A DNA stretch of 64,000 nucleotides from Butyrivibrio sp. MC2021 (GCF_000621605.1 NZ_JHXX01000001.1:992001-1056000), one strand, 5' to 3'; counted from the stretch's first letter, positions 1-9,074 are shown. The notes: generated from the sequence alone by a model not told the origin. Program-made: numbers and translations.

Positions 1-666
1 AACGTTTTTGATATCATCGGCCCTGTCATGATAGGCCCCTCCAGTTCACACACCGCAGGAGCAGTCAGAATCGGCATGGTCGTCAACAAAATAATGAACG
101 AAATGCAGCCGGAAAGCGTGGAAGTTACGCTATCCGGTTCTTTTGCCCAGACCTATAAAGGGCACGGCACCGACAGAGCAATTATGGCCGGAATTATGGG
201 CTTTAGCTCAGACTCGGAGGAAATCAAGAGTGCCCTGGAAATAGCCTCAGAAAGGGGCATCAAATACTCTTTTATCAGGAAAAATATCCCGGGAGCTCAC
301 CCCAACACTGCTCTTATCAACTTCCTGATGCCGGACGGAACTTCAGGCAACGTCCTGGGGGCCAGTATCGGGGGCGGTAATATCAGAGTAGATCAGATCA
401 ACGGCATGAAGGTGGAATTCAGCGGAGAAAAGAATACTCTTCTTATCATGCACAGAGATCAGCCGGGAGTCATTGCAGAGGTTACCAACTTCATGCATTT
501 TTGCTACGGAAGCCTCAACATCTGCAACTTCCATTTGTCCCGTGAGGAGCGCGGGGGCAATGCCATTATGACCATCGAGATTGACCAGGCTCCGCCCTCA
601 AGGCTCATCGAAGACCTCAAAAATCTCAAGGATGTGGACAACGCCATCCTTGTACGAAGAATCTAA
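1..666 (+). CDS. sdaAB: L-serine dehydratase, iron-sulfur type, beta subunit (5' end outside window)
   Basis: This is the beta subunit of the oxygen-sensitive [4Fe-4S] L-serine dehydratase, which deaminates serine to pyruvate and ammonia in the cytoplasm. The reading frame is open from base 1, so the start codon lies before the window. The visible part opens with the family motif GPVMIGPSSSHTAGA (substrate-domain N terminus). It closes with an ACT-type regulatory domain over about the last 75 residues (from NTLLIMHRDQPGVIAEV). The alpha subunit follows 21 bases downstream, so the two form an operon. Only the first few residues are likely missing. The two-subunit arrangement is the usual one in Clostridia. 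The identification is secure; the N terminus cannot be seen. Confidence 0.93.
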   Translation, partial: NVFDIIGPVMIGPSSSHTAGAVRIGMVVNKIMNEMQPESVEVTLSGSFAQTYKGHGTDRAIMAGIMGFSSDSEEIKSALEIASERGIKYSFIRKNIPGAHPNTALINFLMPDGTSGNVLGASIGGGNIRVDQINGMKVEFSGEKNTLLIMHRDQPGVIAEVTNFMHFCYGSLNICNFHLSREERGGNAIMTIEIDQAPPSRLIEDLKNLKDVDNAILVRRI

Positions 667-687
667 GTTATATCAGGGAATGAAAAT

Positions 688-1578
688 ATGCTTAAATACG
701 AATCAATCGCCGAGCTTGTGGAAGCAGCCCGGCAGAATAATATAACCATCAGTGAGCTGGTCCTGAAGGACCAGGCAGACAGCATGGAGTTGTCCACCGA
801 AGAGCTCTATGACAGGATGCTGAAAAGCTACGAAGTCATGAAAGAATCCGTAGGCCAGGGCATGAAAAAGGATCAGAAATCCATGTCAGGCCTCACCGGT
901 GGCGAAGCCTATAAGGTAAAGAGCTACGCCGAACGCACAGGAGGCGGCCTATGCGGCTCATTTATTTCAGGAGCCATTGCCAGGTCCCTTGCGGTGGCCG
1001 GCTGCAACGCCTCCATGGGAAGGATCGTTGCAGCTCCCACCGCCGGAAGCTGCGGTATTTTACCCGGTTGCCTCATATCACTTCAGGAGGAACATGACCT
1101 TCCTGAAGAAAAAGTTGTCATGTCCATGTTTACCGCCGGAGCCATAGGAATGGTAATAGCTTCAAAAGCAAGTATCGCCGGTGCCGAAGGAGGCTGTCAG
1201 GCAGAGTGCGGAAGTGCATCAGCCATGGCCGCCGCTGCCATGGTGGAACTTATGGGCGGAACCCCGGCCCAGTGCGCAGATGCCTGCGCCATAGCCATTT
1301 CCAGTCAGATGGGCCTTGTATGCGATCCGGTGGCAGGTCTTGTGGAGATTCCATGTATAAAGAGAAATGCTTCCGGTGTGATGATAGCCTTTTCCAGCGC
1401 AGAGATAGCTCTTGCAGAGGTAGGCTCCAGGATTCCTGCAGACGAATGCCTGGATGCCATGAGGGAAGTTGGAAATGCCCTTCCCACCTCACTTAAGGAG
1501 ACGGCAGGGGGCGGTCTTGCCACCACTCCCACGGGAATCAGGCTTAAAAAAGAGATATTCGGAACCGAAAACCAGTAA
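688..1578 (+). CDS. sdaAA: L-serine dehydratase, iron-sulfur type, alpha subunit
   Basis: Catalytic alpha subunit of Fe-S L-serine dehydratase, 296 residues, the normal length. It carries the conserved stretch CNASMGRIVAAPTAGSCGIL and further conserved cysteines in GAEGGCQAECG and CDPVAGLVEIPC that would hold the [4Fe-4S] cluster binding serine. The ATG at 688 is preceded by AGGGA and lies 21 bases after the sdaAB stop, so the two genes are co-transcribed. A strong hairpin with a T-run follows the stop. Together with the two AGCS amino-acid symporters elsewhere in the window this suggests use of small amino acids, but that link is only inference. Confidence 0.95.
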   Translation: MLKYESIAELVEAARQNNITISELVLKDQADSMELSTEELYDRMLKSYEVMKESVGQGMKKDQKSMSGLTGGEAYKVKSYAERTGGGLCGSFISGAIARSLAVAGCNASMGRIVAAPTAGSCGILPGCLISLQEEHDLPEEKVVMSMFTAGAIGMVIASKASIAGAEGGCQAECGSASAMAAAAMVELMGGTPAQCADACAIAISSQMGLVCDPVAGLVEIPCIKRNASGVMIAFSSAEIALAEVGSRIPADECLDAMREVGNALPTSLKETAGGGLATTPTGIRLKKEIFGTENQ

Positions 1579-1603
1579 ATGGTCCATGCCAAATAACACA
1601 CAA

Positions 1604-1645
1604 AAAAGGAATGTGTCTACAGCAGTAAACACATTCCTTTTATTA
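1604..1645. terminator. Bidirectional rho-independent terminator between sdaAA and cheR
   Basis: A perfect 13-bp stem (1604-1616 paired with 1629-1641, core GGAATGTGT/ACACATTCC) has an A-run on its left and a T-run on its right. It lies between the convergent ends of sdaAA and cheR and can stop both. Confidence 0.9.
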
Positions 1646-1663
1646 TCTCATTTCATTCAACAT

Positions 1664-2446
1664 TTACATGGGCTTCTCATAGTAGAAGGAGTTCTTACGA
1701 ACAAAGCCTATGTCCTTGTAGTTAACGATCTGCTCTGTACTTCCGATAAAGAGGATTCCGCCGGGCTTAAGGTTTGCATAATACTTTCTGAAGATATCGT
1801 CCTTAGCTTCCTCTGTGAAGTAGATAAGCACGTTTCTGCACACGATAAGGTGGCAATCCTTCGGATAGGGATCTCTCAGAAGATCAGCCTGCTTGAAAGT
1901 AACTCGCGATGTGATCTCACTGGATACCTTCATTCTTCCGTCAGGAGTCTCTGTGAAATATTTCTTCTTGAATTCCTCAGGAACTCCGGCAACTTCCTTT
2001 TTATCATAAATGGCAGCCTTAGCCTTTGCCAGAACAACCGCGTCAAGGTCAGTAGCATAAACATTTATCTGATTCAGCGGAATATGCTTGGAGAGCATCA
2101 TAACGATGGTGTAGGGCTCGTCACCTGTAGAGCAGGCTGCACTCCAGATCTTCAGGTTCTTTCCGAACTTATTCATAAGCTCAGGAACCATCTCTTTATC
2201 CATAAGATTCCACTGATCAACATTTCTGAAGAACTCGGAAACGTTAATAGTAAGATACGTTACAAAAGAGTCCAGGGCCTCCCTGTCCTTCTTGATAAGA
2301 GCCAGGAATCCGTCATAACCCTTGACCTCATATTTACCGATAAGCGTATCGATTCTTCTCTTCATCTGCTTCTCTTTGTAAGCATTAAGATCAATCTTAG
2401 TAAGGTCATAGACACCCTTTTTAAACCACTCGTAATCGTATTCCAT
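1664..2446 (-). CDS. cheR: CheR-type protein-glutamate O-methyltransferase
   Basis: CheR methylates glutamate side chains in the signalling domain of chemoreceptors, using S-adenosylmethionine. The 260 residues show an all-helical N-terminal CheR domain (about 1-75, TLIGKYEVKGYDGFLALI), then NVSEFFRN and the SAM-binding block IWSAACSTGDEPYTIVMML. Near the C terminus come LIVCRNVLIYF and GGILFIGSTEQI, both typical of CheR. The start ATG has AGGAGG upstream. It stands alone between two terminators, away from a che operon, but two receptors and a CheY lie at 38-44 kb in this window. Orphan cheR genes are common in polar or peritrichous motile Clostridia. Confidence 0.92.
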   Translation of the reverse strand: MEYDYEWFKKGVYDLTKIDLNAYKEKQMKRRIDTLIGKYEVKGYDGFLALIKKDREALDSFVTYLTINVSEFFRNVDQWNLMDKEMVPELMNKFGKNLKIWSAACSTGDEPYTIVMMLSKHIPLNQINVYATDLDAVVLAKAKAAIYDKKEVAGVPEEFKKKYFTETPDGRMKVSSEITSRVTFKQADLLRDPYPKDCHLIVCRNVLIYFTEEAKDDIFRKYYANLKPGGILFIGSTEQIVNYKDIGFVRKNSFYYEKPM

Positions 2447-2579
2447 GAATCCACTTCCCTCCTAATCTAATTTTTCGGCAAGCATAATACCTCACAATTA
2501 ATTCTATATTATGGGAAAGTGTATGTAAAATTAAATAATTATAAATACTATTTCGTTTTAATTAACCACCCAAACAGCA

Positions 2580-2618
2580 CAAAAAACCGGTGGATGAGCT
2601 ATACTCAACCACCGGTTA
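2580..2618 (-). terminator. Terminator of the cmk-ispH-S1 operon
   Basis: The stem AACCGGTGG (2585-2593) pairs with CCACCGGTT (2609-2617). On the minus strand a T-run follows. It lies about 20 bases beyond the S1 gene stop. Confidence 0.88.
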
Positions 2619-2639
2619 AATCCAATTATTATCGAGAAA

Positions 2640-3788
2640 TCAGTTCTCTTCGCTCTGCTCAGCGATAACCTTGTCGATGTCAACTGATACTACATCGCCC
2701 TCTTCCTCAGCAGGAGCAGCCTCTTCTGTAGGCTCAGGAGCGAAAAGTGCCTTGATTGAAAGGCTGATCTTCTTGTCGTCCTCGTTGAAGTCTACGATCT
2801 TAGCCTCAACTTCCTGTCCAACCTTAAGTACATCTGAAGGCTTCTCAACGTGCTCTTTAGCGATCTGAGATACATGAAGGAGTGCGTCGATACCAGGCTC
2901 AAGCTCGATGAATGCACCGAAGTCAGTCATTCTTGCTACCTTGCCCTTAACTACATTGCCAACCGCATACTTGGTTGTAGCATCCTTCCAAGGATTCTCG
3001 TCGTCGAACTTTCTTGAAAGAGCGATCTTGCTTCCGTCGATGCTCTTAACAAGAACCTTAACTGTATCGCCAACCTTGAATACCTTCTTAGGGCTCTCAA
3101 CACGGCCCCAGCTCATCTCTGAAATATGAAGAAGTCCGTCTGCACCACCGAGATCGATGAATGCACCGAAATCTGTTACGTTCTTAACTACGCCGTCAAC
3201 TACGTCGCCGGCCTTGATTGTATCGAAGAGCTTCTTAGCCTGCTCAGCCTTCTCAGCTGTTACAAGCATTCTTCTGTTACCGATATATCTTCTTCTCTTA
3301 GGATTGTACTCAGTTACTACGAACTGAATCTCCTGATCCTGATACTTGGAAAGATCCTTCTCATAGCTGTCTGATACGAGGCTTGCAGGGATGAAGATTC
3401 TAACTTCATCAACTACTACTGTAAGACCACCCTCGAGTACCTGAACAACCTTAGCTGTAAGTACTTCCTTGTTGTTGAAGGCTTCTTCGATTCTCTTGTT
3501 GCCTCTGTCGATGGCAAGTCTCTTGTATGAAAGAATAACCTGTCCGTCTGCATCGTTGGTCTTAAGGACCTTAACGTCCATTGTGTCACCAACCTTAACG
3601 GCGGTTGTAAGGTCAATACTGTTGTCGTTGCTGTATTCGTTCTTGGTTAAGATACCGTCGGACTTATAGCCAATGTTAAGGATTATCTCGTCAGGCTTAA
3701 CGTCAATAACAGTTCCCTCAACAACCTCCCCTGTGTGAATTGTTTTGAACGATTCGTTAAGCATCTGTTCAAAAGTTTGTTCTGACAT
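2640..3788 (-). CDS. rpsA: S1 RNA-binding domain protein (ribosomal protein S1-like)
   Basis: An RNA-binding protein of 382 residues with four S1 (OB-fold) repeats at about 17-88, 105-172, 190-260 and 275-347. The last two are closest to consensus (VTDFGAFIDLGGADGLLHIS; MTDFGAFIELEPGIDALLHV). An acidic Glu/Ala-rich tail ends it. Proteins of this kind act as ribosomal protein S1 or an S1-like translation factor in Firmicutes. The frame is open 61 codons further upstream, but I place the start at ATG 3788 because GAGGAGG lies just before it and the family sequence begins at MSEQTF. The start lies 20 bases inside the end of ispH, in a different frame, implying translational coupling. In many Clostridia ispH and S1 are one fused protein; here they are separate. 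Confidence 0.9.
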   Translation of the reverse strand: MSEQTFEQMLNESFKTIHTGEVVEGTVIDVKPDEIILNIGYKSDGILTKNEYSNDNSIDLTTAVKVGDTMDVKVLKTNDADGQVILSYKRLAIDRGNKRIEEAFNNKEVLTAKVVQVLEGGLTVVVDEVRIFIPASLVSDSYEKDLSKYQDQEIQFVVTEYNPKRRRYIGNRRMLVTAEKAEQAKKLFDTIKAGDVVDGVVKNVTDFGAFIDLGGADGLLHISEMSWGRVESPKKVFKVGDTVKVLVKSIDGSKIALSRKFDDENPWKDATTKYAVGNVVKGKVARMTDFGAFIELEPGIDALLHVSQIAKEHVEKPSDVLKVGQEVEAKIVDFNEDDKKISLSIKALFAPEPTEEAAPAEEEGDVVSVDIDKVIAEQSEEN

Positions 3789-4623
3789 AATTCTGAACCT
3801 CCTCAATAATGTTCTTTGGGGTTGAAGCCCCGGCGGTAATCCCGACAATTCTGGTATCCTTAGGTAATTCCAGATGTAGGTCATCCGTTGTGTGAATAAA
3901 ATAAGTATATTTGCAGCGCTCACGACATATCTCGTACAGTTTCCTTGAATTAGAGCTGTGTGCTCCGCCAATCACTATCATGGCATCAGCTCCTGAGGCG
4001 ATACTCTCGGCCTCGGACTGTCTCTCGTCAGTAGCATTGCATATTGTATTCACAACATTAATATTGTAACCATTATTTTTAAAGATTTCAACGGTTTCTT
4101 TAAATTTATTTCTGTTAAATGTAGTCTGAGCAACAACTGTATACTCTTTGTCCCCGTTTTTGCCGATATTTTCGGCACTTTCGGGACTGTCGCATACCTG
4201 TACGTCCTCACCGGCATAGCTTACGATTCCCTGGACTTCCGGATGATCCGCACTGCCCACAACGATGATTCCCTTACCTTTTTCGCTCTCCTCTGCCACA
4301 ATTTTATGAATTCTCTTCACAAAGGGGCAGGTGGCATCAATTATCGTAAGGCCGCTGTCCTTGATACGGGCATATTCTTCTTTTGTAACACCGTGGGATC
4401 TGATAATGATGATCCCCTCCCGGATTCCCTCAAGCTCATCGGCGCTGTTTATGACCTTAACGCCCTTTTTCTCAAGGTCCTCCACCACAGTTTCGTTATG
4501 GATAATGGGGCCGTAGGTATAAATATTCGCCCCCTTATTATTCTCTATCTGTTCGTATACGGATTCCACCGCCTTGGTAACTCCAAAGCAAAAGCCCGCA
4601 TGCTCAGCAAGTACTACTTCCAT
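3769..4623 (-). CDS. ispH: 4-hydroxy-3-methylbut-2-enyl diphosphate reductase
   Basis: IspH catalyses the last step of the MEP isoprenoid pathway, reducing HMBPP to IPP and DMAPP with a [4Fe-4S] cluster. The 284 residues contain the three cluster cysteines in AGFCFGV (Cys12), DATCPFV and TICNATDERQ, and the family C-terminal motif AGASTPKNIIEEV. AGGAGG precedes the ATG. The gene sits 14 bases after cmk and its last 20 bases overlap the S1 gene. The order cmk-ispH-rpsA is the classic clostridial arrangement. Nothing essential is missing. Confidence 0.96.
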   Translation of the reverse strand: MEVVLAEHAGFCFGVTKAVESVYEQIENNKGANIYTYGPIIHNETVVEDLEKKGVKVINSADELEGIREGIIIIRSHGVTKEEYARIKDSGLTIIDATCPFVKRIHKIVAEESEKGKGIIVVGSADHPEVQGIVSYAGEDVQVCDSPESAENIGKNGDKEYTVVAQTTFNRNKFKETVEIFKNNGYNINVVNTICNATDERQSEAESIASGADAMIVIGGAHSSNSRKLYEICRERCKYTYFIHTTDDLHLELPKDTRIVGITAGASTPKNIIEEVQNYVRTNF

Positions 4624-4637
4624 AGTGCCTCCTAAAA

Positions 4638-5303
4638 TCAGCTTTTTGATCTGTAAAGCTCGATGATCCTTCCTGCAACCTCTTCAATGGTCATGTTCGA
4701 AGAATCCACAAGAACTGCATCATCTGCCTGCTTAAGGGGAGAATTCTCCCTGTGGCTGTCTCTGTAATCTCTCTCGATAATATCCTTCTCGATAACGTCG
4801 ATGCTGCACTCTTCGCCTTTGGCTGTGAGCTCCTTGAATCTTCTCTCGGCTCTAACCCTGCTGCTGGCTGTAAGGAAAATCTTGAGGTCAGCATTGGGAA
4901 GAACCACGGTTCCGATGTCTCTTCCGTCCATTACAACGTCCACTGTTTCAGCCAGTTTCTGCTGAAGCTCCACCAGCTTCTTACGAACGTCTCCGTTGAC
5001 ACTGCTGGCTGAAGCCATATTTCCTACTGCCTCTGTTCTGATAAGGCTGTTAACATTCTCTCCGTTCAGGTAAACCACCTGAATTCCGTTCTCATGCTTT
5101 ATGGTAATATCCGCACTCTTGCAGGTCTCACTTATCTTCTCGCTGTCAGCGGGATCGATCTTGTTGTTGATCATATAAAGGGCCATGGCTCTGTACATAG
5201 CTCCGGTGTCAACATAGATAAATCCCAGATCCTTGGCCACCAGCTTGGCGATGGTGCTCTTTCCTGCTCCTGCAGGTCCGTCAATTGCGATTTTTTTGCT
5301 CAT
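4638..5303 (-). CDS. cmk: Cytidylate kinase
   Basis: Phosphorylates CMP and dCMP with ATP for nucleotide recycling. The 221 residues start with KKIAIDGPAGAGKST (P-loop at about 9-17). They continue with VDTGAMYRA and MDGRDIGTVVLP, all diagnostic of bacterial CMP kinase, and end with the ERDYRDSHRENSPL lid region. An in-frame ATG exists 15 bases upstream, but it overlaps the GAGGAG ribosome binding site, so I use ATG 5303. It follows the flavoprotein gene by 24 bases and precedes ispH, so it is an internal member of the operon. Confidence 0.96.
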   Translation of the reverse strand: MSKKIAIDGPAGAGKSTIAKLVAKDLGFIYVDTGAMYRAMALYMINNKIDPADSEKISETCKSADITIKHENGIQVVYLNGENVNSLIRTEAVGNMASASSVNGDVRKKLVELQQKLAETVDVVMDGRDIGTVVLPNADLKIFLTASSRVRAERRFKELTAKGEECSIDVIEKDIIERDYRDSHRENSPLKQADDAVLVDSSNMTIEEVAGRIIELYRSKS

Positions 5304-5327
5304 AATAATGCTCCTCATAAAAAATAT

Positions 5328-6620
5328 TTATTCTGCGGCTGCGCTGACTCCCGCAAGATGCCCCGTAGACCAGGCAACCTGAAGATTGAAGCCTCCGGTC
5401 TCTGTATCCACGTCTATAACCTCTCCCGCAAAGAAAAGCCCCTGAACCAGCTTGGATTCCATGGTTGATGGATTTATCTCCTTAACATTGACGCCGCCCC
5501 TGGTGATGATGGCTTCGTTAAAGCTTCTGGTGCCGGTTATCTCCATAGGAAGATTCTTTATCAGCCTGACAAAATCAAGTCTCTCCTGCCTTGTTATCTC
5601 ATTTACAGGCTTCTCCGGATCAATGCCCGAAAGCTTCACCATAACCGGGATAAGTTTGGATGGGAAAAGGCCTCCAAGAACGTTCTTGAACTGTTTGTTA
5701 AGGCCCTCCTCGAAATCCCTCAGAACTCTTTTATCAAGCTGCTCCTCAGAAAGAGCGGGCTTAAGATCAATATAGACCTTGCCCAGCTTGTCCTTCTCAT
5801 AATGGCAGCTGGCTGTAAGTACCAGAGGGCCGCTGATTCCGAAATGGGTAAAAAGCATCTCTCCGAAGCCGTCGTATACTGCCTTGGGCTTTTTGGCTTT
5901 CTTGGGGCTGTCCTGACTGTCGGAAGTCTTATTATTTTTATCGGCAAGAAACAGCTTAAGCCCAACATTTTTAAGAGAAAGTCCCTGAAGATCCCTGCAC
6001 CAGCCCTCCTTTATCTCGAAGGGAACCAGTGAAGGAAGGGGCTCTTTTATGCTGTGGCCCATGTCCTTGGCAAATCTGTAGCCGTCTCCCGTGGAGCCGG
6101 TGGATGGATAAGACAGTCCCCCGGTGCAGACGATAACACTGTCAAACTCCTGACGGATTATGGGATCGTCCTTCTGGCTGTAGGTAATAGCCGACACCTT
6201 GCCGTTACTGCTCTCCACAGACAGAACAGTGGTGTCGAATAAGACCTCCACTCCCGCCTTGATCACAGCGTTATACAGGGTCCTGATGATATCAGAGGAA
6301 TGATCCGATACGGGAAACACTCTGTCGCCACGTTCCACCTTCAGTTTACAGCCGTTATTTTCAAAAAACTCCATGACTGCCTTGTTGTCATAGTCATAGA
6401 CCGCACTGTAAAGGAATCTGGGATTTCTTTTTACATAGGAAAAATAGTCCTCCACCTCGCAGGCATTGGTGACATTGCACCTGCCCTTACCGGTGATGTA
6501 GATCTTTTTCCCGGGTTTTTCATTTTTCTCAAAAATAGTGACGCTTCCGCTGCTCTGTGCAGCAGCCAGCGCCGCCATCATTCCGGCCGCACCGCAGCCG
6601 ATTACTGCAATTTTCTTCAC
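5328..6620 (-). CDS. HI0933/YhiN-family FAD-dependent flavoprotein
   Basis: An NAD(P)/FAD-dependent oxidoreductase of the HI0933 (YhiN/BaiN-like) family; the substrate is unknown for most members. It shows the dinucleotide-binding motif IGCGAAGMMAA at the N terminus, then TGKGRCNVTNAC and GGLSYPSTGSTGDGY. Near the C terminus is AGEVIDVDTETGGFNLQ, which closes the FAD site. I prefer the GTG at 6620, preceded by AGGAGAG at 5-base spacing and giving MKKIAVIG. The in-frame ATG at 6641 has only AGGGG directly against it. Using 6620, the gene begins 10 bases after the stop of the upstream RpiR-type regulator. It is co-transcribed with cmk-ispH-S1. It should not be read as a bile-acid enzyme from sequence alone. 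Confidence 0.88.
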   Translation of the reverse strand: MKKIAVIGCGAAGMMAALAAAQSSGSVTIFEKNEKPGKKIYITGKGRCNVTNACEVEDYFSYVKRNPRFLYSAVYDYDNKAVMEFFENNGCKLKVERGDRVFPVSDHSSDIIRTLYNAVIKAGVEVLFDTTVLSVESSNGKVSAITYSQKDDPIIRQEFDSVIVCTGGLSYPSTGSTGDGYRFAKDMGHSIKEPLPSLVPFEIKEGWCRDLQGLSLKNVGLKLFLADKNNKTSDSQDSPKKAKKPKAVYDGFGEMLFTHFGISGPLVLTASCHYEKDKLGKVYIDLKPALSEEQLDKRVLRDFEEGLNKQFKNVLGGLFPSKLIPVMVKLSGIDPEKPVNEITRQERLDFVRLIKNLPMEITGTRSFNEAIITRGGVNVKEINPSTMESKLVQGLFFAGEVIDVDTETGGFNLQVAWSTGHLAGVSAAAE

Positions 6621-6630
6621 TAACTCTCTC

Positions 6631-7563
6631 CTACCTGACATCCCCTGGTCTGTACGGATAACCGATCATGGGATCGTCGGAAGCAAAATCTATCTCATCA
6701 TTCATATAGACCTGATAATTGCTCCAGGTCTCTTCCAGCATCTTAAGATCCGCCTGAACCTCGCCCGGCTTCTTCATGCAAAGGGCCACCACCAGTGCAT
6801 TGATGACACTAAGGGGCGCCACCAGTGAATCAACTATGGAAGCCATCTCGCTCTTGGCAAGAAGGTTACAGGAAGAATACAGGTTCATGGGCGAATGAAC
6901 GGAATCGGTAATTGTGATGACCTTGGCATTTCTGTCATTGGCAAACTCCATGCATTTAAGAGTTCTCATGGAATATCTGGGAAAACTGATGCCGATGATA
7001 GCATCGCGATCGTTGATCCTTATCATCTGCTCAAACATCTCGCTGACGTTGGTGGTTCTGATAAGAATGTTGTTCCCCCTTATCATATTCATGTAGAAAT
7101 GCAAAAAGTCCGCCAGAGGCTCGCAGCTGCGGATACCTACAATATACAGATTCCTTGCCTTAAGTATAATATCAACGGCAGTCTTGAAGGCTGCCACGTC
7201 GATGTTGTTGATGGTATGTTCTATGTTGGAAATATCCGACTGAAGAATAGTAGAGAGTATCTCACCCTCACTGCTCCTTCCGAATTTCCTTCCAACCTTC
7301 TGTACCGAGCCGAACTTGTCGCTGACCCATACAGACAGAGCCCTCTGAAACTCAGGATATCCGTCATAACCAAGGCTCATGGCAAAACGCACCACAGTGG
7401 ACTCACTCATGCCTACGATCCTGCCTAGCTCAGCAGCAGTCATGAACACCGCCTGCTCATAGTGATCGCAAATATAGGTGGCAATTGATTTTTTGCCCTT
7501 ACTCATCCCCCTGTAGCACTCGTTTATTCTGGTTATAACGTCAACGTCCGCTTCGAAGCGCAT
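6631..7563 (-). CDS. RpiR/MurR-type transcriptional regulator (HTH plus SIS)
   Basis: A DNA-binding regulator of the RpiR family, 310 residues. The N-terminal helix-turn-helix (about 1-80) includes MTAAELGRIVGMSESTVVRF. A SIS sugar-phosphate-binding domain follows (about 115-250, with NLYIVGIRSCEPLADFLHFY and DAIIGISFPRYS). Family members sense phosphosugars and control sugar or cell-wall recycling genes. No sugar gene lies beside it; it sits 21 bases after a tetR gene and just before the flavoprotein, in the cmk operon. GGGGG precedes the ATG. The effector cannot be inferred. Confidence 0.88.
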   Translation of the reverse strand: MRFEADVDVITRINECYRGMSKGKKSIATYICDHYEQAVFMTAAELGRIVGMSESTVVRFAMSLGYDGYPEFQRALSVWVSDKFGSVQKVGRKFGRSSEGEILSTILQSDISNIEHTINNIDVAAFKTAVDIILKARNLYIVGIRSCEPLADFLHFYMNMIRGNNILIRTTNVSEMFEQMIRINDRDAIIGISFPRYSMRTLKCMEFANDRNAKVITITDSVHSPMNLYSSCNLLAKSEMASIVDSLVAPLSVINALVVALCMKKPGEVQADLKMLEETWSNYQVYMNDEIDFASDDPMIGYPYRPGDVR

Positions 7564-7584
7564 TCTTTTCCCCCAAAAGTTTTA

Positions 7585-8136
7585 TCAAAGACTGAAAGAC
7601 TTGTATGCTGACTCAAGCATTGCAACGGATGAAGCCTGATCCAGGTCGTAATCTCCTGTTACAGCCATGCAGCCTGCGCCGTGAATAAAGATCCACATCT
7701 TCATGAAAAGATCCTGGGCATTGCCTGCGCCCTTGGCTGCTGCCTTGTTGATCTCTTTAACCACATTCTCGTTTGCGCCGTTAACAAGGTCATACATGCT
7801 CTTGGATTCCGGTCCCTGCTCAGAGATAAAAAGAAGCTTGAAAAGATGAGGATACTTCTGTGCAAAGCCTATATAAGCAAGGCCCAGGTCCACAAAGGGA
7901 ACCTCATGGCTCTTGGGAAAATCGTTGTAATAATCCTCGTAATATACCGCTGCCTTATCGTAAACGTCCTTTTTAAGCGCATCCATATTCTCATAAATTC
8001 GGAAAATAGGCTGTGTGGAGCATCCTGCAGCTGCCGCCAGCTTCCTTGATGTAATCTGCTCAAAGCCTTCTCTCTTAGTGATCTTAAAGGCTGCATTAAC
8101 AATTTCTTTCTGTGTAATGGTTGCTTTTCTGGACAT
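7585..8136 (-). CDS. TetR/AcrR-family transcriptional regulator
   Basis: A 183-residue regulator with an N-terminal helix-turn-helix (about 8-55; QITSRKLAAAAGCSTQPIFR) and an all-helical ligand-binding domain without a recognisable ligand signature. I start it at ATG 8136, preceded by GGGAGG at 5 bases; ten upstream in-frame codons exist but lack that site. It is the first gene of the leftward run leading into the RpiR-type regulator and cmk. It diverges from the glycerophosphodiesterase gene, which it might control; this is inference from position only. Confidence 0.87.
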   Translation of the reverse strand: MSRKATITQKEIVNAAFKITKREGFEQITSRKLAAAAGCSTQPIFRIYENMDALKKDVYDKAAVYYEDYYNDFPKSHEVPFVDLGLAYIGFAQKYPHLFKLLFISEQGPESKSMYDLVNGANENVVKEINKAAAKGAGNAQDLFMKMWIFIHGAGCMAVTGDYDLDQASSVAMLESAYKSFSL

Positions 8137-8303
8137 ATATGCCTCCCAATAGTTTTTTCGTATCATGCGTTATTATTTTACAGAATCAAGTCACCACTGT
8201 CAATGCAAATAATGCCCATTATATCTTGTCTTTCAATTGAAGAGGTACTTTTAAAATGTTAAAATTAATGGATGATGTATTGTATTTTACGGGGGTAAAA
8301 AAA

Positions 8304-9041
8304 ATGAGCAGACCACTTATCTGGGCACACCGCGGAGCCAGCGGACATGCGCCCGAAAATACATTGTCAGCCTTTGATCTGGCAGCAAAAATGGGAGCCG
8401 ACGGCGTTGAGCTGGATATTCAACTGACCAAAGACGGCGAGATTGTTGTCTGTCACGACGAAAAGATTGACAGAACCAGTAACGGTGCAGGCCTTGTGAG
8501 GGATTACACCCTTAAGGAGCTTAAGAATTTCAGCTTCTGCAACGGAAATCTTTTTTACGAGGATGCAACCATTCCCACCATGGAGGAAGTCTTTAACCTC
8601 CTTGATCCCACAGGACTTACCATCAATATCGAGCTTAAGACCGGTGTATTTTTCTATCCGGGCATTGAGGAAAAGATTGTAGACCTCACCCACAAAAAGC
8701 ACTGGCAGGACAGGGTCATCTATTCCTCTTTTAACCACTATTCCATAAAAAAGATCAAGGAGATCGACCCGGAGGCAAAGGTCGGTTTTCTGTATGCGGA
8801 CGGAACCCTGAATATGCCCCGGTATGGTCACAGAGAAGGAGTTAACGCCCTTCATCCTGCTCTTTACAATCTCCAGTATCCGCATTATATGGAGGATTGC
8901 AGGAACCTGGGTCTCGATGTCAATGTTTGGACAGTCAACAGCACCGAGGACATCAAGAGATGCATAGATCTCGGGGTTCATGCCATCATCACCAATTATC
9001 CCGATAAGGCCAATTCACTTCTAAGTATGAGAAGTCTCTAA
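8304..9041 (+). CDS. Glycerophosphodiester phosphodiesterase
   Basis: A cytoplasmic GDPD-family enzyme that hydrolyses glycerophosphodiesters to glycerol-3-phosphate and an alcohol. It has WAHRGASGHAPENTLSAF with the catalytic His and Arg, ELDIQLTKDGEIVVCHDE with metal-binding Glu/Asp and the second catalytic His, and the C-terminal NVWTVNSTEDIK, so all the family landmarks are present. About 245 residues, the usual size, with no signal peptide. I chose ATG 8304 because the protein then starts right before the HRG motif. An in-frame ATG at 8256 with a weaker AGAGGT site cannot be excluded. The lipase-like hydrolase follows 33 bases later, so lipid turnover is a possible shared theme. Confidence 0.88.
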   Translation: MSRPLIWAHRGASGHAPENTLSAFDLAAKMGADGVELDIQLTKDGEIVVCHDEKIDRTSNGAGLVRDYTLKELKNFSFCNGNLFYEDATIPTMEEVFNLLDPTGLTINIELKTGVFFYPGIEEKIVDLTHKKHWQDRVIYSSFNHYSIKKIKEIDPEAKVGFLYADGTLNMPRYGHREGVNALHPALYNLQYPHYMEDCRNLGLDVNVWTVNSTEDIKRCIDLGVHAIITNYPDKANSLLSMRSL

Positions 9042-9074
9042 AACAGTTCACGATTCAAGCACCTCGGAGGCGCG

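Noticed and set aside
1469..2470. Open frame of 333 codons on the plus strand across the terminator and opposite cheR
   Set aside because: It crosses a strong terminator and has no domain signature, while cheR on the other strand is unmistakable.
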